Below are positions 9,950-19,740 of a stretch of DNA of 64,000 nucleotides, in pieces. The stretch covers positions 124,001 through 188,000 of the forward strand of contig JAIYDL010000019.1 of NCBI GenBank assembly GCA_027487515.1, in the 5' to 3' direction. The notes under the pieces are model-generated. The model saw nothing but the letters and a program-made list of their open reading frames with translations. It searched no databases and was not told the DNA's origin. The stretch comes from Pseudomonadota bacterium (lineage in GTDB: Bacteria > Bdellovibrionota > Bacteriovoracia > Bacteriovoracales > Bacteriovoracaceae). How positions within the stretch are numbered: position 1 is the stretch's first letter; every line of letters begins with the position of its first letter. The position numbers and the translations under genes are program-made.

Positions 9950-10651
9950 TTAATCCAAGTCCCCGATCACCGTCTCCGCAATCTCTCGCAGGTTCGACCG
10001 CTCGAGCTCGTGCTTTGAATGGGAGATGATCTTCACGCAGCCGTGGCGCAGCCACGAGGCCGAGAGCTGGGTCTCTTCGGTTGTCACCATGCGGTCCTGA
10101 TCTCCTAGGATCAGGGTCACCGGTAGTTCGAGGTCTGAGACGTCTTCTTTGGTGAGCCCGTCGAGGCGCTCGAGGTTTTGCATCATGTGGGCCGTGGCGA
10201 AAAGGATCTGCCGCCAATTCTCACCGTGCTTGGCCTTCAGGGCCTCAACGAAGTGCGGAAACTTCTCCTCGAGGTGCTCGGGAACAAGCATCGGAAGCTC
10301 CTTCTGAACGGCCTTGGGCGACCAGTTAAACTTTGTCCCATAGGTAAAGATCTGGCGGATCGGGGAATCTTCGTAGTTCGCGCGATGGTAAAGGGCCACG
10401 TAGCCGCCCATCGAGTAGCCGAACACGGGGATGTCAGTGAGCCCTTTCGTTTTGAGAAATGCTTCGAGGTCCCGCGCGAAGTGGTCAATCCGGAACTCCG
10501 CGGGCAGTGTTGCATCGACGCCGTGGCCCGAGAAGTTAAAGCTCAGGGCCTCGAAGCCCCGCTCGCGGAAGACGGCAATCAGTGGGTCGAGGTCTGCGCT
10601 GGTTCCGAGAGCACCATGGAGGAACAGGATCCGGGGTTGTGTTTTTTCCAT
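9950..10651 (-). CDS. Alpha/beta hydrolase
   Basis: A cytoplasmic 233-residue hydrolase with the standard alpha/beta fold. The oxyanion region is F-L-H-G-A-L-G near residues 10-16, the nucleophile elbow is G-Y-S-M-G-G near residue 95, the acid is in L-G-D-Q-D-R, and the catalytic His is in S-H-S-K-H-E-L-E-R. Length and motif set match small esterase or BioH/MenH-type enzymes, but the substrate cannot be read. It is convergent with the GST gene and divergent from the exported protein at 10721. Confidence 0.85.
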   Translation of the reverse strand: MEKTQPRILFLHGALGTSADLDPLIAVFRERGFEALSFNFSGHGVDATLPAEFRIDHFARDLEAFLKTKGLTDIPVFGYSMGGYVALYHRANYEDSPIRQIFTYGTKFNWSPKAVQKELPMLVPEHLEEKFPHFVEALKAKHGENWRQILFATAHMMQNLERLDGLTKEDVSDLELPVTLILGDQDRMVTTEETQLSASWLRHGCVKIISHSKHELERSNLREIAETVIGDLD

Positions 10652-10720
10652 CGTTGTCCAAACTTTTTGAGGTGAAATTCATTCTACCTGATAGGATAAT
10701 GATCTTCAAAGAGGTGATGC

Positions 10721-11401
10721 ATGAATCTTTTTTATCTGGGACTCTTGATCGCCGCGGCAGCCGCGACCACGCAAACGTACCGAGGAGAGGCGCGCAGTGG
10801 AGGGGAGCTCGTCTACCGAGAACTCCACACGGTTACCTTCGAGGGAGAAAAACCTCTTCGGTCTGAGACCGTGTATTCCGACCCCGCCGGTGTTGAACTG
10901 GGACGTCTGGTGAATGACTACGGGCCTTCCCTGGCCCTCCCGGCCCACGAAATGGATGACAAGCGCGCCAAAAATGCTCACGGCATCCGCTACCGGCAGC
11001 AAAAACCGGAGATGTTTAATCGCGACGGTGAGAAAGAGGAAAAGGAAACCCTCGATAGCGGTGACCACAAGGGCGGGCTTCTGGTCGGGGGCCAAGGCCT
11101 TCACTATTACCTCGTAGTGAATCTTGAGGAGATCGTGAAGAAAGGGAAGCTTCCTTTGAAATTTGTCATTCCGGGGCGGCTGGACGTGTACGATTTCTAT
11201 CTCCGAGTCATCGGGGCAACGCCGGAGCGGGTTAACCTGGAGATCGAGATCGATAACTGGATCCTCAAGCTCTTTGCTCCGAAGCTCGAACTGACCTATG
11301 ATCGAAAGCAGCGCCGCCTGCTGAACTACCGGGGCCTCTCCAACCTCCTCGACCCTCGTAAGAAGATGATGAACGTGGAGATTAATTATCGTTATGATTA
11401 A
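10721..11401 (+). CDS. Exported protein of unknown function
   Basis: A 226-residue protein with a short signal peptide (residues 1-16, M-N-L-F-Y-L-G-L-L-I-A-A-A-A-A). The rest is rich in beta-type stretches and ends with Y-D-R-K-Q-R-R-L-L-N-Y-R-G-L-S-N-L. The layout loosely recalls periplasmic DUF3108-type proteins, but I do not recognise a family with confidence. It lies 53 bp before dabA on the same strand, so co-transcription with the carbon-uptake operon is possible. Confidence 0.6.
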   Translation: MNLFYLGLLIAAAAATTQTYRGEARSGGELVYRELHTVTFEGEKPLRSETVYSDPAGVELGRLVNDYGPSLALPAHEMDDKRAKNAHGIRYRQQKPEMFNRDGEKEEKETLDSGDHKGGLLVGGQGLHYYLVVNLEEIVKKGKLPLKFVIPGRLDVYDFYLRVIGATPERVNLEIEIDNWILKLFAPKLELTYDRKQRRLLNYRGLSNLLDPRKKMMNVEINYRYD

Positions 11402-11453
11402 TTTTCTTTCATCCGCATTGGTTTATGGGGAGGGTGAGGGGTAGAATACACCC

Positions 11454-14195
11454 ATGTTGCAAGCACTCATCGATTCCCTACGCCCGAAGCTGCCGATCCA
11501 GAATCCACTCCATTCGTTTGTCCATAATAATATCCTCCAGACCTTCGAGCATTTGGACTTCCACGAGGCCGTCGGTGAAGCGGGGAAGCTCTACCGGGCC
11601 CGACCGTACTGGGAAACCTTCCGCTACACCCAGCTCTACGCCGACAAGAAGATGACCGATGCGGACATCTTCCGCGCCATCGACCACTACCTCGGTCACT
11701 ACGCCCCGATGCCCTCTCTCTCTCTCCTGGGCCTCTCTCCCAAGGAATACTTTTACCGGCTGATGTTTTCAGAGCTCTCCTTCAACGACGACGAAACTCA
11801 GCCCAAGGTCGAGGACCAGTCCCTGTGGGAGCACTGCCAAGAGAAGGTGCAGGGTGAGACCCTCGTGCTCTCCCGGTCTCGGACGTTCTTACGGGGCAAA
11901 GATTACTGGGAAAAGTACTACGATGAGAGCTACGCCATTAGCCTTCAACCCCTCGCGATCCGGTTGATCTCAAGCTACCTTGATCAGGGGCAGAGTTTCT
12001 GGCCCAATCCGTTCCGGGCCCAGGGGTTCTGGAATTTTTTTCTCTACGATCTTGAGGTCCAGACTCCGTACGCCGCTGGCTGGCTCAAGACCCTCACCCA
12101 AAAAGCAGCGACCTACCGGGGACAATCTTCGGCCCAGGTGATCGAGGCCGAGCTTCGCCTGACCGGTCTTCCGGAGTCCCTCTGGGAGGACTATCTCCTC
12201 GAGGTGCTCTTCGACCTTAAGGGTTGGTCCGGGATGGTCAACAAGCTCGAGACCGAACCGTGGCAAGCTCCGGTGAAGGCCCCGGGGATTCGGCTCGTCG
12301 ATTACCTCGCAGCACTGGTCCTGATGGATCGAGCGATGGATGAGTTCCACGCGAAGGCCCACTCCATCGATCTCTCTCTCCTCTATGGCCGCCTCGCTCC
12401 TCTCGAACTCCGGAGCTTTCAGCTCGCGTTAGCACTCTACCAAGTGACGCTGACGTTTAAGTTGCCGCCGCGGTGGATGCGCGACCATTCCGCGGCCCAG
12501 CTCCTGCAGATGATCGACGAAGTTGACGTCGCCGAGCACCGGGACCGTGTGCGACTTTGGCACGAGGCCTACGAACACCATTTTCATCGCGAGGCGATCG
12601 AGGCCCTGCGTGGCCGTCAATCTGCAGAAACCTCGGCCGGGGGCCGGCCCTATGCTCAGATCCTTTTCTGCATCGACGACAGAGAGGAATCTCTGCGCCG
12701 GCACACGGAAGAGGTCGACGACGCGGTGGAGACCTTCGGAGTGGTGGGTTTCTTCGGGATCGACATGAACTTCGTGAGCGTGAAAAATAAGCGACCCATC
12801 GCCCAGTGCCCTCCGGTCATCACCCCGTCTCGGATCATCCACGAAGTCTCGGTCAGTGACGACCATGCCTTCCAGCGCTGGAACCTCCTCCGGGGCACCA
12901 GTGACCTCGGTCTTTACTACAACACTCGAACCCTCTTCCGCGGATTCCTCGCAACGCTCATCCTCGGGGTCGCGAGTTTAATTCCCATGACGATCCAGGT
13001 TTTCTTCCCGCGGCACAACCGGGTCCTTCGCAGAAACCTGAGGGATCTCTTCGGCAAAGAGCCAGAAACCGAGCTTGAGGTTTTGAGCACGGACCCGGGG
13101 GTGGGGTATTCGTATTCCGAGCAGGCCCAGATCGTCACGGCGGTCCTTCGCATGTGCGGCACCCGTGACCTGTCCCGGCTTGTGGTCCTGCTGGCACACG
13201 GTTCGTCGAGTAACAATAATCCCTTCCGGCAGGCCTACGGGTGTGGCGCCTGCGGGGGGAACGCGGGCATCCCGAACTCCCGCGCCTACGCCCAGATGGC
13301 CAATGATCCCTTCGTCCGGGCCGAAGTTGAAAAACTTGGGTACCGGATCCCGGATGATACCTTCTTTATCGGCGGCTTCCATGACACCTGCACCGATGAG
13401 ATCCTCTTCCTCAATCACAAGGATCTGCCGTCCACTCACCGAGAGGACTTCGAGCGGCTCAAGACGCACCTCAAAGAGGCAGCCCAGAGGAACGCGTTTG
13501 AGCGCTGTCAACGGTTCTCGTCCTTCGACGAATCAACGGGCGTCGCCGGTGCCATCGGGCACGTTCGCGAGCGGGCCCATGACATCGCTCAGCCCCGGCC
13601 CGAGTATGGCCACTCCTCCAATGCTCTGGCGATCGTGGGCCGTCGCACTCTGACCCGCGGACTTTTCATGAACCGGCGCTCCTTCCTCTTGAGCTACGAC
13701 TGGAGTCAGGATCCCGATGGATCCGTTCTCCGGCAGGTCGTCATCGGAGGCATTCCCGTCGCCGTCAACATTAACATGGATTACTATTTCTCTGCGGTGG
13801 ACAATGACAACTTTGGCTGCGGCTCGAAGCTCCCGCTCAACATGACTTCGCTCCTGGGAGTCATGACCGGATCGCAGAGCGACCTTCGGATCGGCCTCGC
13901 TCGGCAGATGGTTGAGATCCATGAGCCCATCCGGAACCTGACCGTAGTCGAGGCCCCTCTTGCTCGAGTCAAGGAGCTCTTCGACGGACACGCGCGCCTG
14001 CGGAACCTTCTGTACAATCATTGGATGCGCTTGGCGGTGATCGATCCGGAAACCGGGAAATGGTGGATGTTCTCTCAGAGCGATTTCCAAGAAATCAGCT
14101 TCGATGGGCCCGCGCTCAAAGAGTTCACCTCCTCCCTCGATCTCCTGAAATCCCACGAGACCTCGGACTTCGCGGAGATTCATCATGGCGAATAG
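11454..14195 (+). CDS. dabA: Inorganic-carbon uptake protein DabA (DUF2309/UPF0753)
   Basis: The 913-residue cytoplasmic zinc subunit of a DAB complex, which is thought to hydrate CO2 to bicarbonate in one direction, driven by ion flow through DabB. The beta-carbonic-anhydrase-like site is intact: C406 and D408 (F-C-I-D-D-R-E-E-S), H582 (L-A-H-G-S-S) and C597 (Y-G-C-G-A-C-G-G). The 15-residue His-to-Cys spacing equals that of the characterised Halothiobacillus DabA. The N-terminal H-S-F-V-H-N-N-I block is typical of the family. The 3' end overlaps dabB by 11 bp, which indicates tight translational coupling. Confidence 0.95.
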   Translation: MLQALIDSLRPKLPIQNPLHSFVHNNILQTFEHLDFHEAVGEAGKLYRARPYWETFRYTQLYADKKMTDADIFRAIDHYLGHYAPMPSLSLLGLSPKEYFYRLMFSELSFNDDETQPKVEDQSLWEHCQEKVQGETLVLSRSRTFLRGKDYWEKYYDESYAISLQPLAIRLISSYLDQGQSFWPNPFRAQGFWNFFLYDLEVQTPYAAGWLKTLTQKAATYRGQSSAQVIEAELRLTGLPESLWEDYLLEVLFDLKGWSGMVNKLETEPWQAPVKAPGIRLVDYLAALVLMDRAMDEFHAKAHSIDLSLLYGRLAPLELRSFQLALALYQVTLTFKLPPRWMRDHSAAQLLQMIDEVDVAEHRDRVRLWHEAYEHHFHREAIEALRGRQSAETSAGGRPYAQILFCIDDREESLRRHTEEVDDAVETFGVVGFFGIDMNFVSVKNKRPIAQCPPVITPSRIIHEVSVSDDHAFQRWNLLRGTSDLGLYYNTRTLFRGFLATLILGVASLIPMTIQVFFPRHNRVLRRNLRDLFGKEPETELEVLSTDPGVGYSYSEQAQIVTAVLRMCGTRDLSRLVVLLAHGSSSNNNPFRQAYGCGACGGNAGIPNSRAYAQMANDPFVRAEVEKLGYRIPDDTFFIGGFHDTCTDEILFLNHKDLPSTHREDFERLKTHLKEAAQRNAFERCQRFSSFDESTGVAGAIGHVRERAHDIAQPRPEYGHSSNALAIVGRRTLTRGLFMNRRSFLLSYDWSQDPDGSVLRQVVIGGIPVAVNINMDYYFSAVDNDNFGCGSKLPLNMTSLLGVMTGSQSDLRIGLARQMVEIHEPIRNLTVVEAPLARVKELFDGHARLRNLLYNHWMRLAVIDPETGKWWMFSQSDFQEISFDGPALKEFTSSLDLLKSHETSDFAEIHHGE

Positions 14196-15504
14196 TTTCT
14201 TCACGCTCCTCATCTTCACACCCCTCCTTTGGATGGGGCTCCTCGCCGGTGTGTACTTCACCCGCATCAAGCTCTCGGAGCAGCACCTCTCCAACGCCCT
14301 CAGGTTTTACTCGCTCTACATGGTGACGCTGGCCCTTGGGCTTGCGGTGTTAACGTTCCTGCACAGGCCCTCGTTTCTGTTGATCGACTTCGCCGACTGG
14401 TTTGCCGTGGGCGACTACCAGTTCAAACTCCGCTTCATCGTCGATCTCCTCGGGGCGACCTACGCGCTCCTGGCCACGGCCTTAGTCGGAGTGATCTTTC
14501 GCTTCTCCCGCAACTACCTCCACCGGGAAGCGGGCTACTTCCGATTCGTCTTCCTCCTCTCGACGCTCCTCTTCGGGCTCATCGTCGTGTCTTTTTCTCG
14601 CTCGATTGACCTCCTCTTCATCGGGTGGGAGCTCGTCGGAACAACGTCGGTGCTTCTCATCAGTTATTTCTACGATAAGTCCCAGCCCGTCGTTCATGCG
14701 ACCAAGGCCATCATTTCCTACCGGCTCTGTGACATGGGAATCCTGGCGGGGGCGGCCTGGGCCCACCACTACCTCCATACGACGGACTTCGTGATCATTC
14801 CGACCCTCCTAGACCACGGGCACGGGGGGGCGGGATTAGTGTTCATCGGTCTTTTTATCACCTGGGCAAGTCTGGCGAAGGCGGGCCAGTTGCCAATGTG
14901 CTCGTGGCTTCCGGCCGCGATGGAAGGGCCCACACCGTCGAGTGCGATCTTCTACGGTGCCCTTTCTGTGCACCTCGGGCCCTTCCTGCTTCTTCGGTTC
15001 TACGACTACTTTGCCCACTTCCCCGTGCTCCTCGTGCTGGTGGGATTGATCGGTGGTCTTTCGGCGGTCTACGCCACGCTGGTGGGCCGGACGCGCTCCG
15101 ATGCGAAGACGATGTTGGCGTACGCGACCATCTCCCAGGTGGGCCTCATCTACATCGAAATCGCCCTGGGCTTCACGGGCTTCGCTCTCTTCCACATGGT
15201 CACCCACGCAAGTCTGCGCACGTACCAGTTCCTGCGCTCGAGTTCGCTCATTCAGGATTTCTACGAGAACCCAGTGGTCGAGCACAATCGGACCATCCAT
15301 CGGAGGTTTTCGTTTGAGCGCTTCTTCTCACCGGCCGTGCGCCAGAGGGTCTACGTCCACGCCCTCCATGGGTTTCACCTCGACTATTTCACGGGCCGAT
15401 TGATCGCTGGGTTCCTTTATCCCATGCGGGTCTACCTGCAGTGGGAGGCGCGGTGGTTGGAGTTCGATACCCGTCTCTTGAAGCTCCTTCTGAGGAAGAA
15501 ATGA
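14185..15504 (+). CDS. dabB: Inorganic-carbon uptake membrane subunit DabB (NuoL/MrpA-like)
   Basis: A polytopic 439-residue membrane protein of the proton-conducting antiporter family found in complex I and Mrp systems. Key ion-path residues align with NuoL: E149 in F-I-G-W-E-L-V-G (TM5) and K232 in L-A-K-A-G-Q-L-P (TM7), followed by W-L-P-A-A-M-E-G-P-T-P-S-S-A. The discontinuous-helix block K-T-M-L-A-Y-A-T-I-S-Q-V-G is also present. It should supply cation flux to drive DabA. The start overlaps dabA by 11 bp, and the stop overlaps the next gene by 4 bp (ATGA). Confidence 0.9.
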   Translation: MANSFFTLLIFTPLLWMGLLAGVYFTRIKLSEQHLSNALRFYSLYMVTLALGLAVLTFLHRPSFLLIDFADWFAVGDYQFKLRFIVDLLGATYALLATALVGVIFRFSRNYLHREAGYFRFVFLLSTLLFGLIVVSFSRSIDLLFIGWELVGTTSVLLISYFYDKSQPVVHATKAIISYRLCDMGILAGAAWAHHYLHTTDFVIIPTLLDHGHGGAGLVFIGLFITWASLAKAGQLPMCSWLPAAMEGPTPSSAIFYGALSVHLGPFLLLRFYDYFAHFPVLLVLVGLIGGLSAVYATLVGRTRSDAKTMLAYATISQVGLIYIEIALGFTGFALFHMVTHASLRTYQFLRSSSLIQDFYENPVVEHNRTIHRRFSFERFFSPAVRQRVYVHALHGFHLDYFTGRLIAGFLYPMRVYLQWEARWLEFDTRLLKLLLRKK

Positions 15505-16853
15505 TGAAACTATCCTCGCCCTTCATGGAAATCGTTCCGCTCGTCACGACCTTCGGTCCCGCGGTGATCTCCTCCTTCTTTCACATCGGGAAACGCTGGC
15601 AGGATTTCGTCCTCGGTCTCTTGGGTGTGCTCTTCTTGTTCTTCGCCGTCATTTTCTTCACCGACGAGTTCTCCGATAGTGCCTTCGTGTACTCCCTCTT
15701 CGACGTCCGCTACAACAAGATCAGTGTCTTCATCGGGCTCCTTTACTGCGGATCCCTCTTCACGGGCCTCTATCCAGTGAGGCGCACGATCAATCTGTCG
15801 CCGGAGTTTCTATTCTACGTCGCCGGTGGCCTCGGGATCATTCTGGCAAATAACCTTCCGACCTTCCTCCTCTTCTGGACCTTCCAACGGGCGATCCCCA
15901 TGCGGGCCTTCCTGAAAGAGGGGACCGGCGGAACCTACGTCTTCCAGCACCTCATGACCTTCATCTGCTTTCTTCTGCTGATGTTTTTTGCTGGGAAAGA
16001 GGGTCTACTTCTAGTGCCGATGACGGAGATGCCGGCCTCGTTTTTTACCTGGCCCGTGCTACTTCTGACCTTCGTCATCGTCTACGAGGCGCATGGGATC
16101 TTTCCTTTTCACTCCTGGGTTCATGACGTCGTGGGCCGCCTTCCCTGGTACGAGTTCTCGGCCATCTTCTTAACCCGGGCCGGAATCCTTCTCTTCGTGC
16201 AGCTCCTGCTGCCGACCTTGAAGTTTGACCCAGATATTTTTCAAATCCTGCTCCTCTCGCTCTCGATCTTCTCCTCTCTCTACTGGTCGCTCCGAGGAAT
16301 TCTGGAGGAAAATTTTGCCAAAAAAACGACCTACTTGTACATCGCTCAGGCCTCGCTTCTCTTGACCGGGATGCAGGCCAATCTTACGGCCGCGAAGGGC
16401 TCCTACCTCCACATGATGGTCATCTCCGTTGCCGGGACGTCTCTGTTTTCCATCCTCGGTTACGTCAACCACTCCTTTGGCCTCAAACGCCGTTCCCAGT
16501 TCTATGGTATGGCCACCTATTATCCCAAGCTCGCGACCCTCTTTTGCCTCTTCGGTTTCTGTGTCATCGGTGTTCCGCTAGGAGCTTCGCACGTCGTCGA
16601 AGACGTGGTCATCACGGGCCTTCTCGAGTACTGGCCCTACCTTGGGCTCGGTCATATTTTTGCGACGGCCCTGAATGGGATCCTCTTCTTTTTGATATTC
16701 ACCAAGATCTTCCTGGGCCCTTCGCCCTACCATGAGACCCATGGGAATTTCGACATGACTCTCGGAGAAATGCTGCCCTACCTCTTAGCGTTCCTGCTCC
16801 TGCTCATGATCGGACTCATGCCCTCCCTCTTCCTAGGCCGCATCACTTGGTAA
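15501..16853 (+). CDS. Second NuoL/NuoM-like membrane subunit of the DAB operon (degenerate)
   Basis: A polytopic protein of 450 residues with 12 or more hydrophobic helices. It starts at an ATG inside the dabB stop (ATGA overlap). The antiporter fold is recognisable from F-P-F-H-S-W-V-H-D (compare L-P-L-Q-T-W-L-P-D) and from the conserved spacing. The TM5 Glu position reads F-W-T-F (T127 in place of W-E), and the TM7 Lys position reads E-A-H-G-I-F-P (A197 or H198). It has therefore lost the two charged residues needed for proton transfer in NuoL/M. It may be a structural partner in a larger DAB complex. Standard DAB loci need only dabA and dabB. Confidence 0.75.
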   Translation: MMKLSSPFMEIVPLVTTFGPAVISSFFHIGKRWQDFVLGLLGVLFLFFAVIFFTDEFSDSAFVYSLFDVRYNKISVFIGLLYCGSLFTGLYPVRRTINLSPEFLFYVAGGLGIILANNLPTFLLFWTFQRAIPMRAFLKEGTGGTYVFQHLMTFICFLLLMFFAGKEGLLLVPMTEMPASFFTWPVLLLTFVIVYEAHGIFPFHSWVHDVVGRLPWYEFSAIFLTRAGILLFVQLLLPTLKFDPDIFQILLLSLSIFSSLYWSLRGILEENFAKKTTYLYIAQASLLLTGMQANLTAAKGSYLHMMVISVAGTSLFSILGYVNHSFGLKRRSQFYGMATYYPKLATLFCLFGFCVIGVPLGASHVVEDVVITGLLEYWPYLGLGHIFATALNGILFFLIFTKIFLGPSPYHETHGNFDMTLGEMLPYLLAFLLLLMIGLMPSLFLGRITW

Positions 16854-16857
16854 GAGG

Positions 16858-19164
16858 TTACTCCTTGGGGAGATGAGATTTTAAGAGGAACGGCTTGGCC
16901 GCCGCCGGGTCATCGGGCCAGTAGTGCCGGGGATAGTCCCGGGCATACTCGCGCTTCATTTCGGGATAGGTTCTGGCCCAAAAATTTTTCAGGTCCTTGG
17001 TGACTTGGATCGGACGCTTATGGGGCCCAAGGAGTTTGAGCTGGAGGGGGACCGCGCCGTTGAGGATCCGCGGCGATTCGCTGATGCCAAAAAAATCCTG
17101 GATCGGGGCCTCGAGGAACGGATCCAGGTTGGCCGGATAGTGGACCGTGAGCTCGCGACGGCCTCCGAGGTTAAGCTTCAGTGGAAGAAGGCGCGCGAGA
17201 TCCTTGGCGCCGAATTTTTCCAGGGCGAAGCGCTCGAGAAACTCCGCAAATCCTTCGAACCCGAGACCTGCCTCTGAAAAAAACTGTGCGACAGAAATCT
17301 GGTCTAGGAACTCCTCCAGCGAGAGGCCCTGACTGCGGGCCCAGAAGGCAAGACGCCCATAGGTCTGCGTCTCTTTCCACTGGGAGATGAGCTGCTGCGC
17401 GCGGGTGGCAGAAAGTTCAAGGAGCTTCTCTCGCGAGGACTCTGGCAGTGAGTCCCAGGTGACCTTTACCGCGACCTCTTCGACGACGATGCTTCCGAGT
17501 TTCGTCTTCCGGACAACGCCGATGCGCTCCCCGACGACGAACTCATCCTCCTCGCGGAACGGAAACGGGTCAAGCTCCCAGGGCCACTCGTCTGAGATCT
17601 CGAGGACCCGCACTGCTTCTTGCCTCTGGGTCACATCGAAGACGATGTAGAGACCATCAGTTAAGTCATGCAACTGGGGGTGGGCGCGAAGGACCTTCCC
17701 GGAAAAATGAATGAAGTCCCGGGCCCCGCGCCGGTAGCGGGCCAGTTGGTCCACGAAGCCGGGCAAGAGGCATTTCTCCCACTGTCCCACGGATCCAGTT
17801 CCTGGAAGTTTCTGATAGCTCCCTAGGCGTCGCCGAAGGGCCCCGGTTCGATCTCCCTCGATCTCTTCGGCGATGTAGCGCACGAGGGTCTCCTTGTCCT
17901 TGCTGGAGAGTTCCTCACCGGCCACGAGGATACGTGCCAGTCGCGCTCCCACTGGATAGGCCAGCATCTTCTGTCCAGTCGGTGTCAGTCGATCGTCACG
18001 CAAGGCCCCGAGTTGGTGCAGGAGCTGCCGGGCCTTCTCCCATTTCGCAGCCGGTGGGGGATGGAACCAGCGCACCGGCAGTTCCGTGGCCGCGACCAAA
18101 AGGTAGGTATCTGTCAGATCAGCGCGCTCAAGCTCCGGTACCGTGTGGGGTGGCCTTTCATTAAAATCTTGTTCGCTGTAGAGGCGCAGGCATCTCCCCG
18201 GGCCCGTTCGGCCCGCCCGTCCCATCCGCTGAATGGCCGACGCCTGGGTGCAGGGACCGTCTTGGATGAGCCGCAGTCCGTTCCAGGGAGAGACTCGAGA
18301 TTCTCGTTGAATCCCAGCGTCGATCACCGTGGTGATGCCAGGGATTGTGACGGAGCTCTCGGCGATGTTGGTCGAGAGGATGACCCGCCGGCGCTTCCCC
18401 GGAACGAGAGCTTGGGCCTGCTCCTCCCGATCGAGGTCAGCGTGAAGGAGAAAGACATCGTAGTCCCCGTTCAGCGCCTCGCTGACTCGAAGCATCTCCC
18501 GCATGCCCGGTAGAAAAACCAGCGTATCTCCGGTGGACGATTCCACGGCCCGGCGGACCTTCGCCTCCAGAGGTCGGGTGAGCTCAGACGGTACGTTCGG
18601 AAGATAGGAAACGGTCACAGGGTAGTGGGGCGCCATGATCTCAATCGCCCGCGCTCCGGGAAAAACGCTCACGAGTTCAAGGTCAAGCGTCGCGGACATG
18701 ATCACCAGCTTCAGCGCTCGGCGCTCCTGGAGTCCGCGCAGGAGGGCAAGAGCGAGGTCCGTGTCCAGATGCCGTTCGTGAAATTCATCGAGGATGACGA
18801 TGTCTACGCCCTCAAGGCCCGGGTCGCTCTGAAACCGTTTTAAAAACGTCCCCTCAGTGTAAAACGTGAGCCGGGTGTCCCGAGAGGTGTTCTTCTCAAA
18901 ACGGAAGTGGTAGCCAACTTCTTTTCCCAGAACCAGCTCTTCTTCCTCAGCGATCCGCTGTGCGGCAAGCTTGGCCGCCAGCCGGCGCGGCTCGAGAACG
19001 ACGACGCTGCTCCCGAGGCTTTCGACAAGTGCCCAGGGGAGCCGGGTGGTCTTGCCGGACCCCGGGGAGGCCTTGATCATCACCGTGGAGCTGGCGCGGA
19101 TGGCCCCGATGATGTCCTGGAGATGCGCATCGATCGGAAGGGGAATCTTCTGAAATTGCTTCAC
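16858..19164 (-). CDS. hrpB: ATP-dependent RNA helicase HrpB (DExH box)
   Basis: A cytoplasmic DEAH-type helicase of 768 residues, slightly shorter than the usual 800 or so. Walker A is S-P-G-S-G-K-T-T (near 33-40), the DEAH-like motif II is D-E-F-H, motif III is S-A-T-L, and motif VI is Q-R-M-G-R-A-G-R-T-G-P-G. The C-terminal HrpB-specific region follows, ending with the W-A-R-T-Y-P-E-M-K-R-E-Y-A-R-D-Y-P block typical of HrpB. The biological role of HrpB is poorly defined even in model bacteria. It ends 4 bp from the convergent DAB operon stop and is divergent from the YchJ-like gene. Confidence 0.95.
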   Translation of the reverse strand: MKQFQKIPLPIDAHLQDIIGAIRASSTVMIKASPGSGKTTRLPWALVESLGSSVVVLEPRRLAAKLAAQRIAEEEELVLGKEVGYHFRFEKNTSRDTRLTFYTEGTFLKRFQSDPGLEGVDIVILDEFHERHLDTDLALALLRGLQERRALKLVIMSATLDLELVSVFPGARAIEIMAPHYPVTVSYLPNVPSELTRPLEAKVRRAVESSTGDTLVFLPGMREMLRVSEALNGDYDVFLLHADLDREEQAQALVPGKRRRVILSTNIAESSVTIPGITTVIDAGIQRESRVSPWNGLRLIQDGPCTQASAIQRMGRAGRTGPGRCLRLYSEQDFNERPPHTVPELERADLTDTYLLVAATELPVRWFHPPPAAKWEKARQLLHQLGALRDDRLTPTGQKMLAYPVGARLARILVAGEELSSKDKETLVRYIAEEIEGDRTGALRRRLGSYQKLPGTGSVGQWEKCLLPGFVDQLARYRRGARDFIHFSGKVLRAHPQLHDLTDGLYIVFDVTQRQEAVRVLEISDEWPWELDPFPFREEDEFVVGERIGVVRKTKLGSIVVEEVAVKVTWDSLPESSREKLLELSATRAQQLISQWKETQTYGRLAFWARSQGLSLEEFLDQISVAQFFSEAGLGFEGFAEFLERFALEKFGAKDLARLLPLKLNLGGRRELTVHYPANLDPFLEAPIQDFFGISESPRILNGAVPLQLKLLGPHKRPIQVTKDLKNFWARTYPEMKREYARDYPRHYWPDDPAAAKPFLLKSHLPKE

Positions 19165-19233
19165 GCGGCACCAAATTGTTGATTGAATCTTTCGTATCTT
19201 ACCTCGATAATAGGTGAATTCATAGGAGAACCC

Positions 19234-19740
19234 ATGTCAGACTGCCCTTGCCGATCGCTCGACCAATCCAAGCTTAGCTACGACGCCTGCTGCCGACCTT
19301 TCATCGAAGGCAAGAAACCTGCGCCGACGGCCGAGGCGCTGATGCGTGCTCGCTACACGGCGTACGTGGTTCGGAACATCAGTTACATCGACTCCACCCA
19401 AGTGAAAGTTGAGGGCGAGGAATTCAACAAGGAAGAGGCACTGAAGTGGGCCGAGAGCTCCGAGTGGCTGGGCCTAGAAATCAAAAAGACTCAAAAAGGT
19501 GGGGCCGCCGATCCCACTGGCGTCGTTGAGTTCGTCGCTCACTATAAAGATAAGGCGAGTGGCACCGAGCTGCGCCACCACGAGACCTCGCTCTTTTCCC
19601 GATCCACCGGAGAGTGGAAATTTAAAGAAGGCCAGATTCACGGGGCCCAGCCCGTGCGCCGGCTCGAACCGAAGCTCGGCCGCAATGATCCGTGTTCCTG
19701 TGGGTCTGGGAAGAAGTTTAAAAAGTGCTGTGGCACTTAA
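19234..19740 (+). CDS. YchJ-like UPF0225 protein with SEC-C zinc motifs
   Basis: A 168-residue cytoplasmic protein. The N-terminus holds a Cys-rich zinc-binding block (C-P-C...C-C-R-P-F), followed by a YchJ/UPF0225 middle domain (S-Y-I-D-S-T). The C-terminus is a SEC-C motif, [21 protein letters not shown] motifs bind zinc and often contact SecB or ribosomes, but the role of this family is unknown. The start at 19234 has an AGGAG box 5 nt away. The stop TAA shares its last base with the ATG of the next gene. Confidence 0.85.
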   Translation: MSDCPCRSLDQSKLSYDACCRPFIEGKKPAPTAEALMRARYTAYVVRNISYIDSTQVKVEGEEFNKEEALKWAESSEWLGLEIKKTQKGGAADPTGVVEFVAHYKDKASGTELRHHETSLFSRSTGEWKFKEGQIHGAQPVRRLEPKLGRNDPCSCGSGKKFKKCCGT

